From positions 62,001 through 126,000 of the forward strand of contig NZ_BDBU01000044.1 in the NCBI RefSeq assembly GCF_001613145.1: a stretch of DNA of 64,000 bases. Reading direction: 5' to 3'. Below the pieces are notes generated by a model, which was not told the DNA's origin, searched no databases, and worked only from the letters and a program-made list of their open reading frames with translations. The stretch is from Nocardia jejuensis NBRC 103114. GTDB lineage: Bacteria > Actinomycetota > Actinomycetes > Mycobacteriales > Mycobacteriaceae. The position numbers and the translations under genes were made by a program. Below are positions 1-8,968 of the stretch, one piece after another (the stretch's first letter is position 1; each line of letters opens with the position of its first letter).

Positions 1-852
1 GTCGTCGAAACCTCCGGCCTGCAGGGCTTCGATACGGTGCGCGTGTGCTGTGCTGGACCCCAGTGCTGCCAGGTAGCCCAGCTCGGGTAGTCGTAGCGCG
101 ATGGTGAGCAGGGGGATCTCGAACTTCGCGTCGTTGGTCAGCACGACCACCGCTGTGCTGGAATCGATTTCGCCGGAGGCGGCCAGGGTGTTCAGGTAGC
201 GGTGCGGCCAGTCCACGACCACCTCGCAGCCGGGATAGGCCTCGGCGGTGACGAAGGTGGGGCGGGCGTCGCAGACGGTGACGCGGTAACCGAGAAGTTT
301 CGCCTGGGTGGCCAGGGCGGCGGCGAAAGCGTTGGCGCCCATGATGATCAGACGTCGCGGGCGGACGAACGAGGAGACGAAGACATCCGAATCCGGGAGC
401 GAGACCAGTTCGGTGCCGTGCTTGCGATCGGTGACCAGATGCTGGCCGATCACGTCGGGGTCCGAATGCCACACCACCGTGAACACGGTGACCTGGCGCT
501 GGGCGGCGATATCCGCCGCCACATCGGGGAACTCGGGAAAGTGACTGCGCGAGAACGGTTCCGCGAACACATCCAGGGTGCCGCCGCAATCCATACCGGC
601 GTCGAACCCGCTACCGGGGCCGAATCGGTGCAGACCGCGCTGGCCGGTGCGCGCCGCGGTCAGGGCCGCCTCGTAAGCGGCGGCCTCCGCGCAACCCGCC
701 GACACCGAACCGAAAGCCCTGCCCTCGGCATCCACGACCATGGCCGATCCGATCGGCATGGGCACCGAACCCTGAGTCCGAACGAGAGTGGCCAATCCGG
801 CCGTACGTCCGCTGTGCCAGACCCGTAGGAGGTCCTCGACGATATCCCGCAT
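1..852 (-). CDS. xdhC: XdhC/CoxI family molybdenum hydroxylase maturation protein (3' end cut by window)
   Basis: XdhC-type proteins bind molybdenum cofactor and help sulfurate and insert it into xanthine-dehydrogenase-type enzymes in the cytosol. The reading frame opens with MRDIVEDLLRVW at 852 and runs without a stop to the window edge (284 residues seen). An N-terminal XdhC/CoxI domain contains GSVPMPIGSAMVV and GSVSAGCAEAAAYEAA near residues 28-62. A C-terminal Rossmann-like XdhC domain starts near residue 165 with RRLIIMGANAFAAALA and continues with the VTVCDARPTF segment. It lies 14 bp downstream of the MocA-like gene on the same strand, so the two probably form one transcript serving the fused molybdenum enzyme at 5230-8211. 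The C-terminus lies outside the window. Confidence 0.88.
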   Translation of the reverse strand, partial: MRDIVEDLLRVWHSGRTAGLATLVRTQGSVPMPIGSAMVVDAEGRAFGSVSAGCAEAAAYEAALTAARTGQRGLHRFGPGSGFDAGMDCGGTLDVFAEPFSRSHFPEFPDVAADIAAQRQVTVFTVVWHSDPDVIGQHLVTDRKHGTELVSLPDSDVFVSSFVRPRRLIIMGANAFAAALATQAKLLGYRVTVCDARPTFVTAEAYPGCEVVVDWPHRYLNTLAASGEIDSSTAVVVLTNDAKFEIPLLTIALRLPELGYLAALGSSTAHAHRIEALQAGGFDD

Positions 853-866
853 CTAACTGCTCCCGC

Positions 867-1670
867 TCACCGTGCGATGCCACCCGGGTAGTCCTGGTCC
901 AGCCCCGTCGCAAGGTCATCGCACGTGACGCACACCATATCCGCTCGATGCTTCAAATAAGTGCCCGCCCCCGAATTTCCCTCCGCTTCCGCGGCGGCGC
1001 CCGCCCAATGCGAACGACCGAGAATCACCGGATGGCCGGGGCGCTCCTGGAATACCGCGCGCGCCACTGCGCCGGAACTCCCGCGCGCGGCCGTGAGCAC
1101 GCGTTCGACCACCGCGCCACCCACATCCGGCGTATCCACGGGCATGATCGCCACGAACTCCGGAGGCGCCGAATCCCATTCGTTCACGACCCCCTTGTTC
1201 CCGGCGGCGGTAATCCCCAACCCGGTAATCCCCGTCACAGTCGTTTCGGTGCCGATAATCCGCGTGGCGGCACAACCATCTGCCGACGAGAAGCCGGTTT
1301 CCCGGTATTCGGGTGTGGAATTCGAGCCGAGGCCGACCACCCGAGGGTGCGCGGCCGCGGCGGCCAGGCCGGCGCGCATGGACGCGCTGACACCGATCGC
1401 CCAGTCCGATGCCCACACCGGATACGCACCGGAAGGCACAGGGATGCGCGGGTTTCGGGATATCAGCCACTGGGGCGTCGCGGAATCGTCCACGCGCTGT
1501 GCGGGGCCGGTCGCCCCGAGTACGACGTACACGCGCGCGCATCCACCCTCGCGCAGCGCCCGCACCGCGGAACGCAGCCACGCCCCGTCCTCGGCCAGCA
1601 CCTTGGGCATCCCGTATCGGGTGCCCGCGCCGGCCGCGAGCACGATGCCATCGCAGCGATCGGGGGTCAT
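867..1670 (-). CDS. MocA/MobA-like molybdenum cofactor nucleotidyltransferase
   Basis: This predicted cytosolic NTP transferase probably cytidylylates or otherwise modifies molybdopterin cofactor for the neighbouring hydroxylase. The nucleotide-binding signature GIVLAAGAGTRYGMPK lies at residues 8-23, and a metal-binding segment AIMPVDTPDV lies near residues 174-183. The start MTPDRCDG at 1670 places the signature at the usual distance from the N-terminus; an open frame further upstream is Arg/Pro-rich and looks non-coding. The protein has 267 residues against about 190-200 in typical family members. The excess is a Gly/Thr-rich insert of roughly 50-60 residues (about 113-170) between the helical region and the metal-binding segment. 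It precedes xdhC by 14 bp and diverges from uraD. The family assignment is firm; CMP versus GMP specificity is not readable. Confidence 0.82.
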   Translation of the reverse strand: MTPDRCDGIVLAAGAGTRYGMPKVLAEDGAWLRSAVRALREGGCARVYVVLGATGPAQRVDDSATPQWLISRNPRIPVPSGAYPVWASDWAIGVSASMRAGLAAAAAHPRVVGLGSNSTPEYRETGFSSADGCAATRIIGTETTVTGITGLGITAAGNKGVVNEWDSAPPEFVAIMPVDTPDVGGAVVERVLTAARGSSGAVARAVFQERPGHPVILGRSHWAGAAAEAEGNSGAGTYLKHRADMVCVTCDDLATGLDQDYPGGIAR

Positions 1671-1881
1671 ACCGCCGACCGTAGCGCCTCGGGGCGAACC
1701 TTTCAGAGCGAGCTGTTCACCGGGCCGTCCGGCGCGTGGCGATTGCGGCCGAACGGCACGGGATGCCTGATCGCACGGCGTGCCGGATCGAGTCGGCGGC
1801 GAGCCGCTCCGGTCGGTCGACGCGGGGTGATGTTGCGCGCCGGAGTGGCGAGCGGGGTTGCCATCACCGATGCTGGAGGCG

Positions 1882-2391
1882 ATGACTGAGAACAAGATCG
1901 GATGGTCGGAATTCGCGGTGCTGCCGGAATCGGCGGCCGCGACGTTATTGCTGACATGCTGCTCCTCGCCCGTCTGGGCGCACGCGGTGGCGGCCAGGCG
2001 ACCGTATTCGGCCATCGGTCAGTTGTTGATCGCCGCGGACGCGGAACTCGAGGCGCTCAGCGACGCCGAGATCGATCGCGCGCTGGCCGGGCACCCCCGG
2101 ATCGGGGACCGGCCCGACAGCGCGAACTCGGCGCGGGAACAGGCCGCGATGGCGACGGCCGAGGAGGCCGTGCGGGCCGCCATCGCCGCGGGAAACCGGG
2201 AGTACGAGGCGAAGTTCGGGCACGTGTATCTGGTGTGCGCCACCGGGAAGAGTCCGGAGGAGCTGCTGCGGGTGCTCACCGACCGGCTGGGCAACGACGC
2301 GGACACCGAAAGGCGGATCGTGCGACAGGAACTCGGGAAGATCAATCGAATCAGGTTGCGGCGGTTGCTGACCGCCCAGGAGGCGGCATGA
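1882..2391 (+). CDS. uraD: 2-oxo-4-hydroxy-4-carboxy-5-ureidoimidazoline (OHCU) decarboxylase
   Basis: UraD catalyses the third step from urate to allantoin, decarboxylating OHCU to S-allantoin. With the chosen ATG the protein has 169 residues, close to the family length. The HPRIGD motif carries the catalytic His (about residue 71), followed by SAREQAAM and FGHVYLVCATGKSPEELL, both typical of the family. The start is uncertain: ATG 1882 has GGAGG only two bases upstream, while ATG 1870 and TTG 1858 are in frame. The stop overlaps the uraH start as ATGA, so the two are translationally coupled. No uricase gene lies in the window, so the first enzyme of this branch must be encoded elsewhere. 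Confidence 0.9.
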   Translation: MTENKIGWSEFAVLPESAAATLLLTCCSSPVWAHAVAARRPYSAIGQLLIAADAELEALSDAEIDRALAGHPRIGDRPDSANSAREQAAMATAEEAVRAAIAAGNREYEAKFGHVYLVCATGKSPEELLRVLTDRLGNDADTERRIVRQELGKINRIRLRRLLTAQEAA

Positions 2392-2708
2392 GCACGCTCA
2401 GCACACATGTCCTGGACGCGGTGCGCGGCGCACCGGCCGCCGGGATCCGGGTGACGCTGTTCGACACGGCGGGAACCGAATCGGCGACGGGCGTGACCGA
2501 TGCCGACGGTCGGATCGGCGCTCTCGGCACCGAACTCGCTGCGGGAAACCATCGGCTGCGGTTCGATACGGGGGAATACTTCGCGGCGCAGGGCGTCGAG
2601 GCGTTCTACCCGGAGGTGGACATCGTGTTCACCGTGGGCGGGGAACGGCACTACCACGTGCCGCTGCTGCTCTCGCCCTTCGCCTTTTCCACCTACAGGG
2701 GGAGCTGA
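2388..2708 (+). CDS. uraH: 5-hydroxyisourate hydrolase (transthyretin-like)
   Basis: UraH hydrolyses 5-hydroxyisourate, the product of urate oxidation, to OHCU, the substrate of the UraD encoded just upstream. The 106-residue protein has the family's N-terminal LSTHVLDAVRGAPAAGI segment with its active-site His, a central ERHYHVPLLLSPFAFSTY segment, and the diagnostic C-terminal tetrapeptide YRGS. The start ATG at 2388 overlaps the uraD stop (ATGA). Five bases separate its stop from the deaminase gene, so uraD-uraH-deaminase read as one operon. No signal peptide is seen, so it is predicted to act in the cytosol. Confidence 0.95.
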   Translation: MSTLSTHVLDAVRGAPAAGIRVTLFDTAGTESATGVTDADGRIGALGTELAAGNHRLRFDTGEYFAAQGVEAFYPEVDIVFTVGGERHYHVPLLLSPFAFSTYRGS

Positions 2709-2713
2709 GCCGC

Positions 2714-4078
2714 ATGAGCGACGACGGGGTGCTGGTGATCGAGGGTTGCGCGGTGGCCGCCGTCGACGCGGCCGGAACCGAGCACCGGAGCGGGCACGTC
2801 GTCGTTCGCGGGAATCTGATCGAGGCTCTCGGCGCGGGAGCCGCACCCGAGATCGTCGGGGCCACCCGGATCGACGGGCGGGGCTGTCTGCTCACGCCCG
2901 GGCTGGTGAACACCCACCACCACCTGTACCAGTGGGTCACGCGTGGGCTGGCCGCCGACGCCACCCTGTTCGAATGGCTGACCACGCTGTATCCGGTGTG
3001 GGCGGGCATCGACGAGGACGCCCTGCGGGTGGCCGCGACCGGCGCGCTGGCCTCGCTGGCGCGCACCGGATGCACGACCAGCACCGATCACCACTATGTG
3101 TTCCCGCGCGAGGGCGGGGATCTGCTCGGCGCGGAGATCGACGCGGCCGCGCGGGTCGGTCTGCGATTCCACCCGACCCGGGGCTCGATGGATCTGGGGC
3201 ACAGCGCCGGCGGGCTGCCGCCGGATTCGGTCGTCGAGAACCTCGACGACATTCTGCGCGCCAGTGCCGATGCCGTATCCCGTTGGCACGACCGGTCTTT
3301 CGATTCCATGCTGCGGATCGGGCTCGCGCCGTGCTCGCCGTTCTCGGTGTCGGCCGATCTGCTGCGTGAATCCGCTTTCCTGGCAAGGGAACTCGGGGTG
3401 CGGATGCACACGCATGTCGCGGAGACCCTCGACGAACACCAGTACTGCCTCGACACCCACGGGTGCACCCCCGCCGAATATCTGGAGAAGCTCGGCTGGG
3501 TCGGGCCCGATGTCTGGTGGGCGCACGCCATCCACCTCGACGACAGCGCCATCGACACCATGGCCAGAACCCTGACGGGCGTGGCGCACTGCCCCACGTC
3601 CAACGGACGACTCGGCGCGGGAATCGCACGCGTCACCGACCTGCTGGCAGCCGGGGTCCGGGTCGGTCTGGGCGTGGACGGTGCGGCCAGCAACGAGTCC
3701 AGCTCGCTCATCGAGGAACCACGCAACGCGCTGCTCTTCGCGCGGTTGCGCGGGGGTCCCCGTGCCCTGTCCGTCCGCACCGCCCTCGAACTCGCGACCA
3801 TCGGCGGGGCGCGGGTGCTTGGCCGCGAGAACGAGATCGGCTCTCTCGAACCCGGAAAACTCGCCGACCTGGCGCTCTGGCGGCTCGACGGTCCCGCGCA
3901 CGCGGGGATCGAGGATCCGGTCGCGGCCCTGATCCTGGGTTCGGCTCCGCCCCTGGCCGCGCTGGTGGTGAACGGCCGCATCGTGGTGCGGGACGGAGAG
4001 ATCCGCACCATCGACGAGGACGAGGTCGGCCGCCAGGTCGCCCGCGCACAGGCCTCGCTGGTAGCGAAGGCCCGGTAG
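2714..4078 (+). CDS. 8-oxoguanine deaminase-like amidohydrolase
   Basis: This amidohydrolase-superfamily metalloenzyme (454 residues) probably deaminates a purine, most likely 8-oxoguanine to urate, feeding the urate branch encoded next to it. Metal and substrate motifs are visible: THHHLYQW at about residues 67-74, HTHVAET near 235, WWAHAIHLDD near 272, and the GVDGAASNESS signature near 317 that is typical of the 8-oxoguanine/hydroxydechloroatrazine-type clade. A C-terminal strand (VVNGRIVVRDGEI) completes the composite beta-sandwich. The ATG at 2714 follows GGGGAG. It sits in the same orientation directly after uraH and before the xanthine-dehydrogenase-like subunits. Guanine deaminase or another N-heterocycle deaminase activity cannot be excluded. 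Confidence 0.82.
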   Translation: MSDDGVLVIEGCAVAAVDAAGTEHRSGHVVVRGNLIEALGAGAAPEIVGATRIDGRGCLLTPGLVNTHHHLYQWVTRGLAADATLFEWLTTLYPVWAGIDEDALRVAATGALASLARTGCTTSTDHHYVFPREGGDLLGAEIDAAARVGLRFHPTRGSMDLGHSAGGLPPDSVVENLDDILRASADAVSRWHDRSFDSMLRIGLAPCSPFSVSADLLRESAFLARELGVRMHTHVAETLDEHQYCLDTHGCTPAEYLEKLGWVGPDVWWAHAIHLDDSAIDTMARTLTGVAHCPTSNGRLGAGIARVTDLLAAGVRVGLGVDGAASNESSSLIEEPRNALLFARLRGGPRALSVRTALELATIGGARVLGRENEIGSLEPGKLADLALWRLDGPAHAGIEDPVAALILGSAPPLAALVVNGRIVVRDGEIRTIDEDEVGRQVARAQASLVAKAR

Positions 4079-4414
4079 GCGGCTCGGTCGCCGCGTCGTC
4101 CGCATCGAGGCCCGCGGCGCACCGTCGGGATTCCGCCGGAATCCGCCGTTCGACCTGTTGCAGTGGCTTCGGCGTCGCCGGTGGGAGTCCGCGCCACAGC
4201 TCGTCGATACGGTGGCGGGTGGTGTTCGTCCCCACAATGTGCTGTTCAGGGGCGTGGGGGCGTGTCGGTCGGGGAGGTCCTGAGTAAGAGTAATGAGTAT
4301 GAAACAGTGCGGAGGCAGCCGCAATCTCCGCGCAACTCGGCGCTCCTATGGTGGAGGTTGCGGCCGCGACCGGATACCGGGCGTGGTCCCGCAGGTGAGA
4401 GCGGGTGAGACGGG
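4079..4414 (+). other. 336-bp gap inside the purine cluster
   Basis: There is no convincing gene here. The gap separates the uraD-uraH-deaminase operon from the dehydrogenase subunits. A less GC-rich patch around 4285-4310 and a TATGGT near 4347 could belong to a second promoter. GGGTGAG just before 4415 is the probable ribosome-binding site of the FAD subunit gene. I see no terminator or clear operator. Confidence 0.4.
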
Positions 4415-5233
4415 ATGGATCTGGAGACGATTCGCGAAGTGGTGACGGCGCGCGAGCGGGCCGATCTGACCGGGCTGGGAACCGGCAGCGCGGTGCTGGC
4501 CGGTGGGACCTGGCTGTACTCCGAACCGCAGGACGACCTCGAGCGACTCGTGGACATCACCGGGCTCGGGTGGACGCCGGTCGGCTGGAACGACGCCGGG
4601 CTGGAAATCGCCGCCACCTGCACACTCGCCGAGCTCGCGGATGCCTCCTATCCCGCGCGGTGGCCTGCCACCCGGCTGTTCGGCCAGGCCTGCGGGGCAC
4701 TGGTGGCCTCGCACAAGATCCGCCGGGTCGCGACCGTGGGCGGCAATGTGTGCCTGGCCCTGCCCGCGGGTGCGGTGCTGGCCGCGCTGACCGCGCTGGG
4801 CGGTTCCGCGCTGGTGTGGGGAGCGGGCGGGGACGAGTGGATTCCACTGCACCGCTTCGTGGTCGGGGCCGGGGAGACCGTGCTGGGAGCGGGTGAGGTG
4901 CTGCGGGCGGTGCGGATACCGGAGCCGAACCTGCGCTCCCGCACCGCACTCCGCAAGATCGCGCTGTCGCCGACGGGGCGCTCCGGCGCGGTGGTCATGG
5001 GACGCCTCGATCGTTCCGGATTGCTGACCTTGACGCTGAGCGCCGCCACCACGAGGCCCGTCGTGCTCGAATTCCCCGACGTTCCCACCGCGGGCGAACT
5101 GTCGGCAACGCTGGCGGAGATCCACCCCGGTCTGTGGTTCGACGACCCGCACGGCGCGCCCGACTGGCGTCGCCACGTCACCGCCGTCCTCGCCGCCGAG
5201 GTCACCGCCGAACTGAGCGGAGCCCGCCCGTGA
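4415..5233 (+). CDS. Molybdenum hydroxylase FAD-binding subunit (xanthine dehydrogenase type)
   Basis: This is the medium subunit of a xanthine-dehydrogenase-family enzyme. It binds FAD and passes electrons from the iron-sulfur clusters to NAD or another acceptor. The 272 residues contain the FAD-binding segments VLAGGTWLYSEPQDDLERLVD near residue 27 and RRVATVGGNVCLALPAG near residue 102, followed by a C-terminal CO-dehydrogenase-flavoprotein domain. The stop overlaps the next start as GTGA, implying coupled synthesis with the fused iron-sulfur/molybdenum subunit. In classical bacterial xanthine dehydrogenase the FAD and 2Fe-2S domains share one chain; here the FAD domain stands alone. Cytosolic, no signal peptide. 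Confidence 0.9.
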   Translation: MDLETIREVVTARERADLTGLGTGSAVLAGGTWLYSEPQDDLERLVDITGLGWTPVGWNDAGLEIAATCTLAELADASYPARWPATRLFGQACGALVASHKIRRVATVGGNVCLALPAGAVLAALTALGGSALVWGAGGDEWIPLHRFVVGAGETVLGAGEVLRAVRIPEPNLRSRTALRKIALSPTGRSGAVVMGRLDRSGLLTLTLSAATTRPVVLEFPDVPTAGELSATLAEIHPGLWFDDPHGAPDWRRHVTAVLAAEVTAELSGARP

Positions 5234-8211
5234 GATTCCACGTGGACGGAACCCCGGTCGACACCGACTCCCGCCCGGGTCAATGCCTGCGCACCCTGCT
5301 TCGCGAAAACGGCCACCTCGCACCGAAGAAGGGCTGCGACAGCGGCGACTGCGGCGCCTGCACCGTGCTGGTCGACGGCGCCGCCGTGCACTCCTGCGTC
5401 TACCCGGCCCATCGCGCGCAGGGCCGCGCCATCACCACCGCCACCGGCCTCGCCGACTCTGCCACCGGCGTCACAGATTCCACCCCGACGCCGCTGCAGC
5501 AGCGCTTCCTCGACAGCGCCGCCTTCCAGTGCGGCTTCTGCACCGCCGGAATGCTGGTCACCGCAACCGAACTCGCCGCCACCGATGCTCTCGACCCGGC
5601 CACCCTCGCCGACACCCTCAAGGGCAACCTCTGCCGCTGCACCGGCTACCGCTCCATCGCCGATGCCCTCGGTGCGTCCTGGCTCGCGGCGGGTGTCGAG
5701 ACGATGCCCGGTGCGGCTGTTCCCGGAGACTCGGGTGACCTGCGCGCACGAACGCCGTCGTGTGCCGGTTCCGCATGTCACAGCAGCCTGTGTGACACCG
5801 GGAATCGTCCCGATGTCGTCTGTTCTTCGCCGGCGGCGGAAGCCGTGTCCATCCCGGCCTCGGCTGCTCGGTCCGGCGCTGCCGGTGCGCCGGTCGGTGC
5901 GCTCGCGGGGCGCCGAATCGTCACCGGGACAGAGCCGTTCACCATGGATATGCCGATGGATGGATCCGGGTGTGGATCGGCGGATGCGCCGCCGGAGGCC
6001 GTGCTGCACCTGCAGGTTGCACGGAGCCCGCATGCGCACGCGCGGATCGTGAGGATCGATACGGCTGCGGCGGAAGCGATTACGGGAGTGCGGGCGGTGC
6101 TGACCTACGCGGACGCGCCCGATGTGGCGTTCTCGACCGCGCGGCACCAGATCCGGGAGGACGATCCGGACGACAGCCGGGTGCTGGATCGGGTGGTGCG
6201 GTTCGCGGGGCAGCGGGTGGCGGCCGTGGTGGCCGAGTCGGCGGCGGCGGCACGGGCGGGCTGTCGGGCACTGGTGGTCGAGTACGAGGTGCTGCCCGCG
6301 GTTTTCGAGCCCGAGGAGGCTTTGCGAGCAGGTGCTCCCACGTTGCACGGGGACAAGCCCGCGGCGGCGCGGATCGCCGATGCCGGGCGCAATGTGGTCG
6401 CCGAGGTGCACGGGCGGATCGGGGACGTGACGGTCGGGTTGAGCGCGGCCGCCCATGTGGTGCAGGGGGTGTGGCAGACCCAGCGGGTGCAGCACGTGCA
6501 TCTGGAGACGCACGGAAGCGTCGGATGGCTGGACCCGGACGGGCGGCTGGTGGTGCGGACCAGCACACAGGTGCCGTTCCTCGTGCGTGATGAACTGTGC
6601 CGGTTGTTCGGGCTGGACCGGGATCGGGTGCGGGTGTTCGCGGCCCGGGTCGGCGGCGGGTTCGGCGCCAAACAGGAGATGTTCACCGAGGATCTGGTGG
6701 CCTTGGCCGTACTGCGGACCGGGCGGGCGGTGCGGTACGAACTCAGCCGTTCGGACGAGTTCCTGACCACCCTGCGGCATCCCATGCGCGTGGAGGTCAC
6801 CGCCGGATGCGACGCCGCCGGACGGCTCACCGCACTCGCGGTGGATGTGCTCTCCGACGCGGGTGCGTACGGAAACCACAGTGGGGGAGTGCTTTTCCAC
6901 GGCACCAGCGAATCGGTGGCGCTGTACCGCTGCGCCAACAAGCGGGTCGACGGTCGCGCGGTGTACACCAACAACGTGCCCTCGGGCGCTTTCCGCGGCT
7001 ACGGGCTCGGACAGGTCATCTTCGGCGTCGAATCCGCGCTCGACGAGCTCGCTCGCCGAATCGGCCTGGACCCCTTCGAATTCCGGCGGCGCAATGTGGT
7101 CCGCCTCGGCGACGACCTCATCGGCGGCTTCTGCCACCCCGAACCCGATCTCACCGTCGCCAGTTACGGCCTCGACCAGTGCCTGGACCTGGCTGAAAGG
7201 GCCCTGCGCCGAGGCAACGGCGTCCCCGCCCCCGGGCCGGACTGGCTGATCGGCGAAGGCATGGCCCCCGCCATGATCGCCACCGTCCCGCCCCGAGGCC
7301 ACACCTCGACCGCCCATCTGGAGCTGCTCTCCGGTCACGGCGAACCGCTGTACGAACTTCGTGTCGGGACAGCGGAGTTCGGAAACGGCACGACCACCGT
7401 GCTGGCGCAGATCGCGGCGACCGTGCTGGGGACCGATGTGTCCCGTATCCGTATTCGGCATGCCGACACCGAGGTCACCGGGCATGACACGGGCGCGTTC
7501 GGCTCCACCGGCATCACGGTCGCCGGTCGTGCCACCCACGCCGCCGCCGAGCGGCTACGCGCGGTCCTGCTGGACCGAGCGGCCGCACTCACCGGACTGC
7601 CGCCGGACGGGTTCACCTTCGAGCCGATCGGAATCCGCTGCGGCGAAACACTTCTCACCGCCGCCGAGCTCGTTGCCGACGGTCCGCTGCGAGCCACCGC
7701 CACCCACGACGGCACCCCGCGCTCCGTCTCGTTCAACGTGCACGCCTTCCGCGTCGCGGTCCACCCGGTCACCGGCGAGGTTCGAATCCTGCAATCGATC
7801 CAGACCGCCGACGCGGGCACCGTCCTGAACCCGGCCCAGTGCCGAGGCCAGATCGAAGGCGGCGTAGCCCAGGCCATCGGCACCTCCCTCTACGAGGAAG
7901 TCCGCACCGACAACGGCGTGGTCACCACGAAAACCCTTCGTCACTACCACATCCCCCAATTCTCCGACCTCCCCTACACCGAGGTCTACTTCGCCGACAC
8001 CACCGACCCCCTGGGCCCTCTCGGCGCGAAATCCATGAGCGAATCCCCCTACAACCCGGTGGCCCCCGCCCTCGCCAACGCCATCCGCGACGCCACCGGC
8101 ACCCGCCCCCACACCCTCCCCATGACCGCCGACCGAATCTGGCGTCTCGTCCACGAAGCATCCGAAGTACCTGAACAACAACTGATCCCGCGAATGTCCG
8201 GACGCCAGTAA
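5230..8211 (+). CDS. Fused 2Fe-2S/molybdopterin subunit of a xanthine dehydrogenase-like oxidoreductase
   Basis: A single 993-residue chain combines the small and large subunits of a molybdenum hydroxylase, probably acting on hypoxanthine or xanthine given the neighbours. The N-terminal plant-type ferredoxin domain has Cys at about 36, 41, 44 and 56. The second 2Fe-2S domain has CGFC near 101-104 and CRC near 135-137. A low-complexity linker (about 155-220) leads to the molybdopterin domain, with VGGGFGAKQE near 473, GAFRGYGLGQ near 585 and the catalytic-Glu segment GAKSMSESP near 931-939. The last departs from the common GAKGVGE form but keeps Glu. The GTG start overlaps the FAD subunit stop. 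This domain order resembles E. coli XdhD rather than XdhABC. Substrate is inferred from context only. Confidence 0.9.
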   Translation: MRFHVDGTPVDTDSRPGQCLRTLLRENGHLAPKKGCDSGDCGACTVLVDGAAVHSCVYPAHRAQGRAITTATGLADSATGVTDSTPTPLQQRFLDSAAFQCGFCTAGMLVTATELAATDALDPATLADTLKGNLCRCTGYRSIADALGASWLAAGVETMPGAAVPGDSGDLRARTPSCAGSACHSSLCDTGNRPDVVCSSPAAEAVSIPASAARSGAAGAPVGALAGRRIVTGTEPFTMDMPMDGSGCGSADAPPEAVLHLQVARSPHAHARIVRIDTAAAEAITGVRAVLTYADAPDVAFSTARHQIREDDPDDSRVLDRVVRFAGQRVAAVVAESAAAARAGCRALVVEYEVLPAVFEPEEALRAGAPTLHGDKPAAARIADAGRNVVAEVHGRIGDVTVGLSAAAHVVQGVWQTQRVQHVHLETHGSVGWLDPDGRLVVRTSTQVPFLVRDELCRLFGLDRDRVRVFAARVGGGFGAKQEMFTEDLVALAVLRTGRAVRYELSRSDEFLTTLRHPMRVEVTAGCDAAGRLTALAVDVLSDAGAYGNHSGGVLFHGTSESVALYRCANKRVDGRAVYTNNVPSGAFRGYGLGQVIFGVESALDELARRIGLDPFEFRRRNVVRLGDDLIGGFCHPEPDLTVASYGLDQCLDLAERALRRGNGVPAPGPDWLIGEGMAPAMIATVPPRGHTSTAHLELLSGHGEPLYELRVGTAEFGNGTTTVLAQIAATVLGTDVSRIRIRHADTEVTGHDTGAFGSTGITVAGRATHAAAERLRAVLLDRAAALTGLPPDGFTFEPIGIRCGETLLTAAELVADGPLRATATHDGTPRSVSFNVHAFRVAVHPVTGEVRILQSIQTADAGTVLNPAQCRGQIEGGVAQAIGTSLYEEVRTDNGVVTTKTLRHYHIPQFSDLPYTEVYFADTTDPLGPLGAKSMSESPYNPVAPALANAIRDATGTRPHTLPMTADRIWRLVHEASEVPEQQLIPRMSGRQ

Positions 8212-8415
8212 CGATCACCGCAACTCGATTCGAGTCGCCGCTCGCCGCAGTGCCACCTGTAGCGAACTATCTTCTAGCGAGACATCCCCATCCTGGAACC
8301 TCTCTCGCCTTCGGCGCCGAGGCATGTGGACGCAGACGGTCGACGATCCCGGTCACAGCGGTCCGTAACCGGGTGGATGCGACCTTCATGACCGACTCGA
8401 CGCCGGGTACGGCAG

Positions 8416-8444
8416 CGGCCCCGCATCCGGTGGATGCGGGGCCG
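8416..8444. terminator. Hairpin between the convergent dehydrogenase and DUF1772 genes
   Basis: A perfect 13-bp stem (CGGCCCCGCATCC and its complement) with a 3-nt loop lies between the ends of two convergent genes. There is no long T tract, so a bidirectional terminator is inferred from position and stem strength. Confidence 0.55.
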
Positions 8445-8468
8445 AACTGCTGTGCGGCAGAAGCGGGT

Positions 8469-8945
8469 TCACATGAGGGCGAGGGCGGCGAGGAGGCCGG
8501 TGAGGGCGAGGGTTTGGAGGGCTACTCGGTAGTTGAGGATGCTTTCCCACTTGTCCTGCAGGGCGCGGGCGTTGGCGGGGGTGGTGCCGGACTGGGCGGC
8601 GGCGGTTTGGATGGTGTTGATGGGCTTGGCGATTCGCACGTAGAAGGCGAGCCAGGTGAGCAGGGCGATGAGGGCCAGGGCGGCGGCGATCGCGGCGGCG
8701 GTGTGGCCTGCGAAGGCGGCGGCCAGGACCGTGAGGACGGCGGTGATCACGCCGCCCGCGCCGAAGACCGGCATGCGCTTGTCGCCGTAGTAGTGGCCCC
8801 AGCCGGCGGAGGCGGTCACCGTGGCGTCGTCCAGCTTGCGGTAGACCGCGCGAGTGATCAGGGCGCAGGACCAGTCGGTGCCGTAGACGACCGCGTTGGC
8901 GAGGACGGCGAGAGCGGCGAGGATCTGGGCGGTGGCGGTGAGCAT
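8469..8945 (-). CDS. DUF1772 (anthrone-oxygenase-like) membrane protein
   Basis: A 158-residue integral membrane protein of the DUF1772 family, some of whose members are linked to anthrone oxidation; its role here is unknown. Four hydrophobic segments can be seen: ILAALAVLANAVVYG near residue 7, AGGVITAVLTVLAAAFAG near residue 62, AAAIAAALALIALLTWLAF, and a C-terminal LALTGLLAALALM. The conserved polar stretch WGHYYGDKRMPVFG precedes the second segment. The ATG at 8945 has an AAAGAGG ribosome-binding site about 7 bases upstream, which rules out the longer open frame. Two repeated palindromes lie just upstream, so it is probably under its own regulator, which is not encoded next door. Confidence 0.8.
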   Translation of the reverse strand: MLTATAQILAALAVLANAVVYGTDWSCALITRAVYRKLDDATVTASAGWGHYYGDKRMPVFGAGGVITAVLTVLAAAFAGHTAAAIAAALALIALLTWLAFYVRIAKPINTIQTAAAQSGTTPANARALQDKWESILNYRVALQTLALTGLLAALALM

Positions 8946-8968
8946 CGTGGTGCCTCTTTCATCGTAAT

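Noticed and set aside
4648..7539. 963-residue open frame on the minus strand opposite the xanthine dehydrogenase genes
   Set aside because: It is a by-product of high GC at third positions: composition is Arg/Gly/His-rich, no family motif is visible, and the opposite strand carries clear enzyme motifs throughout.
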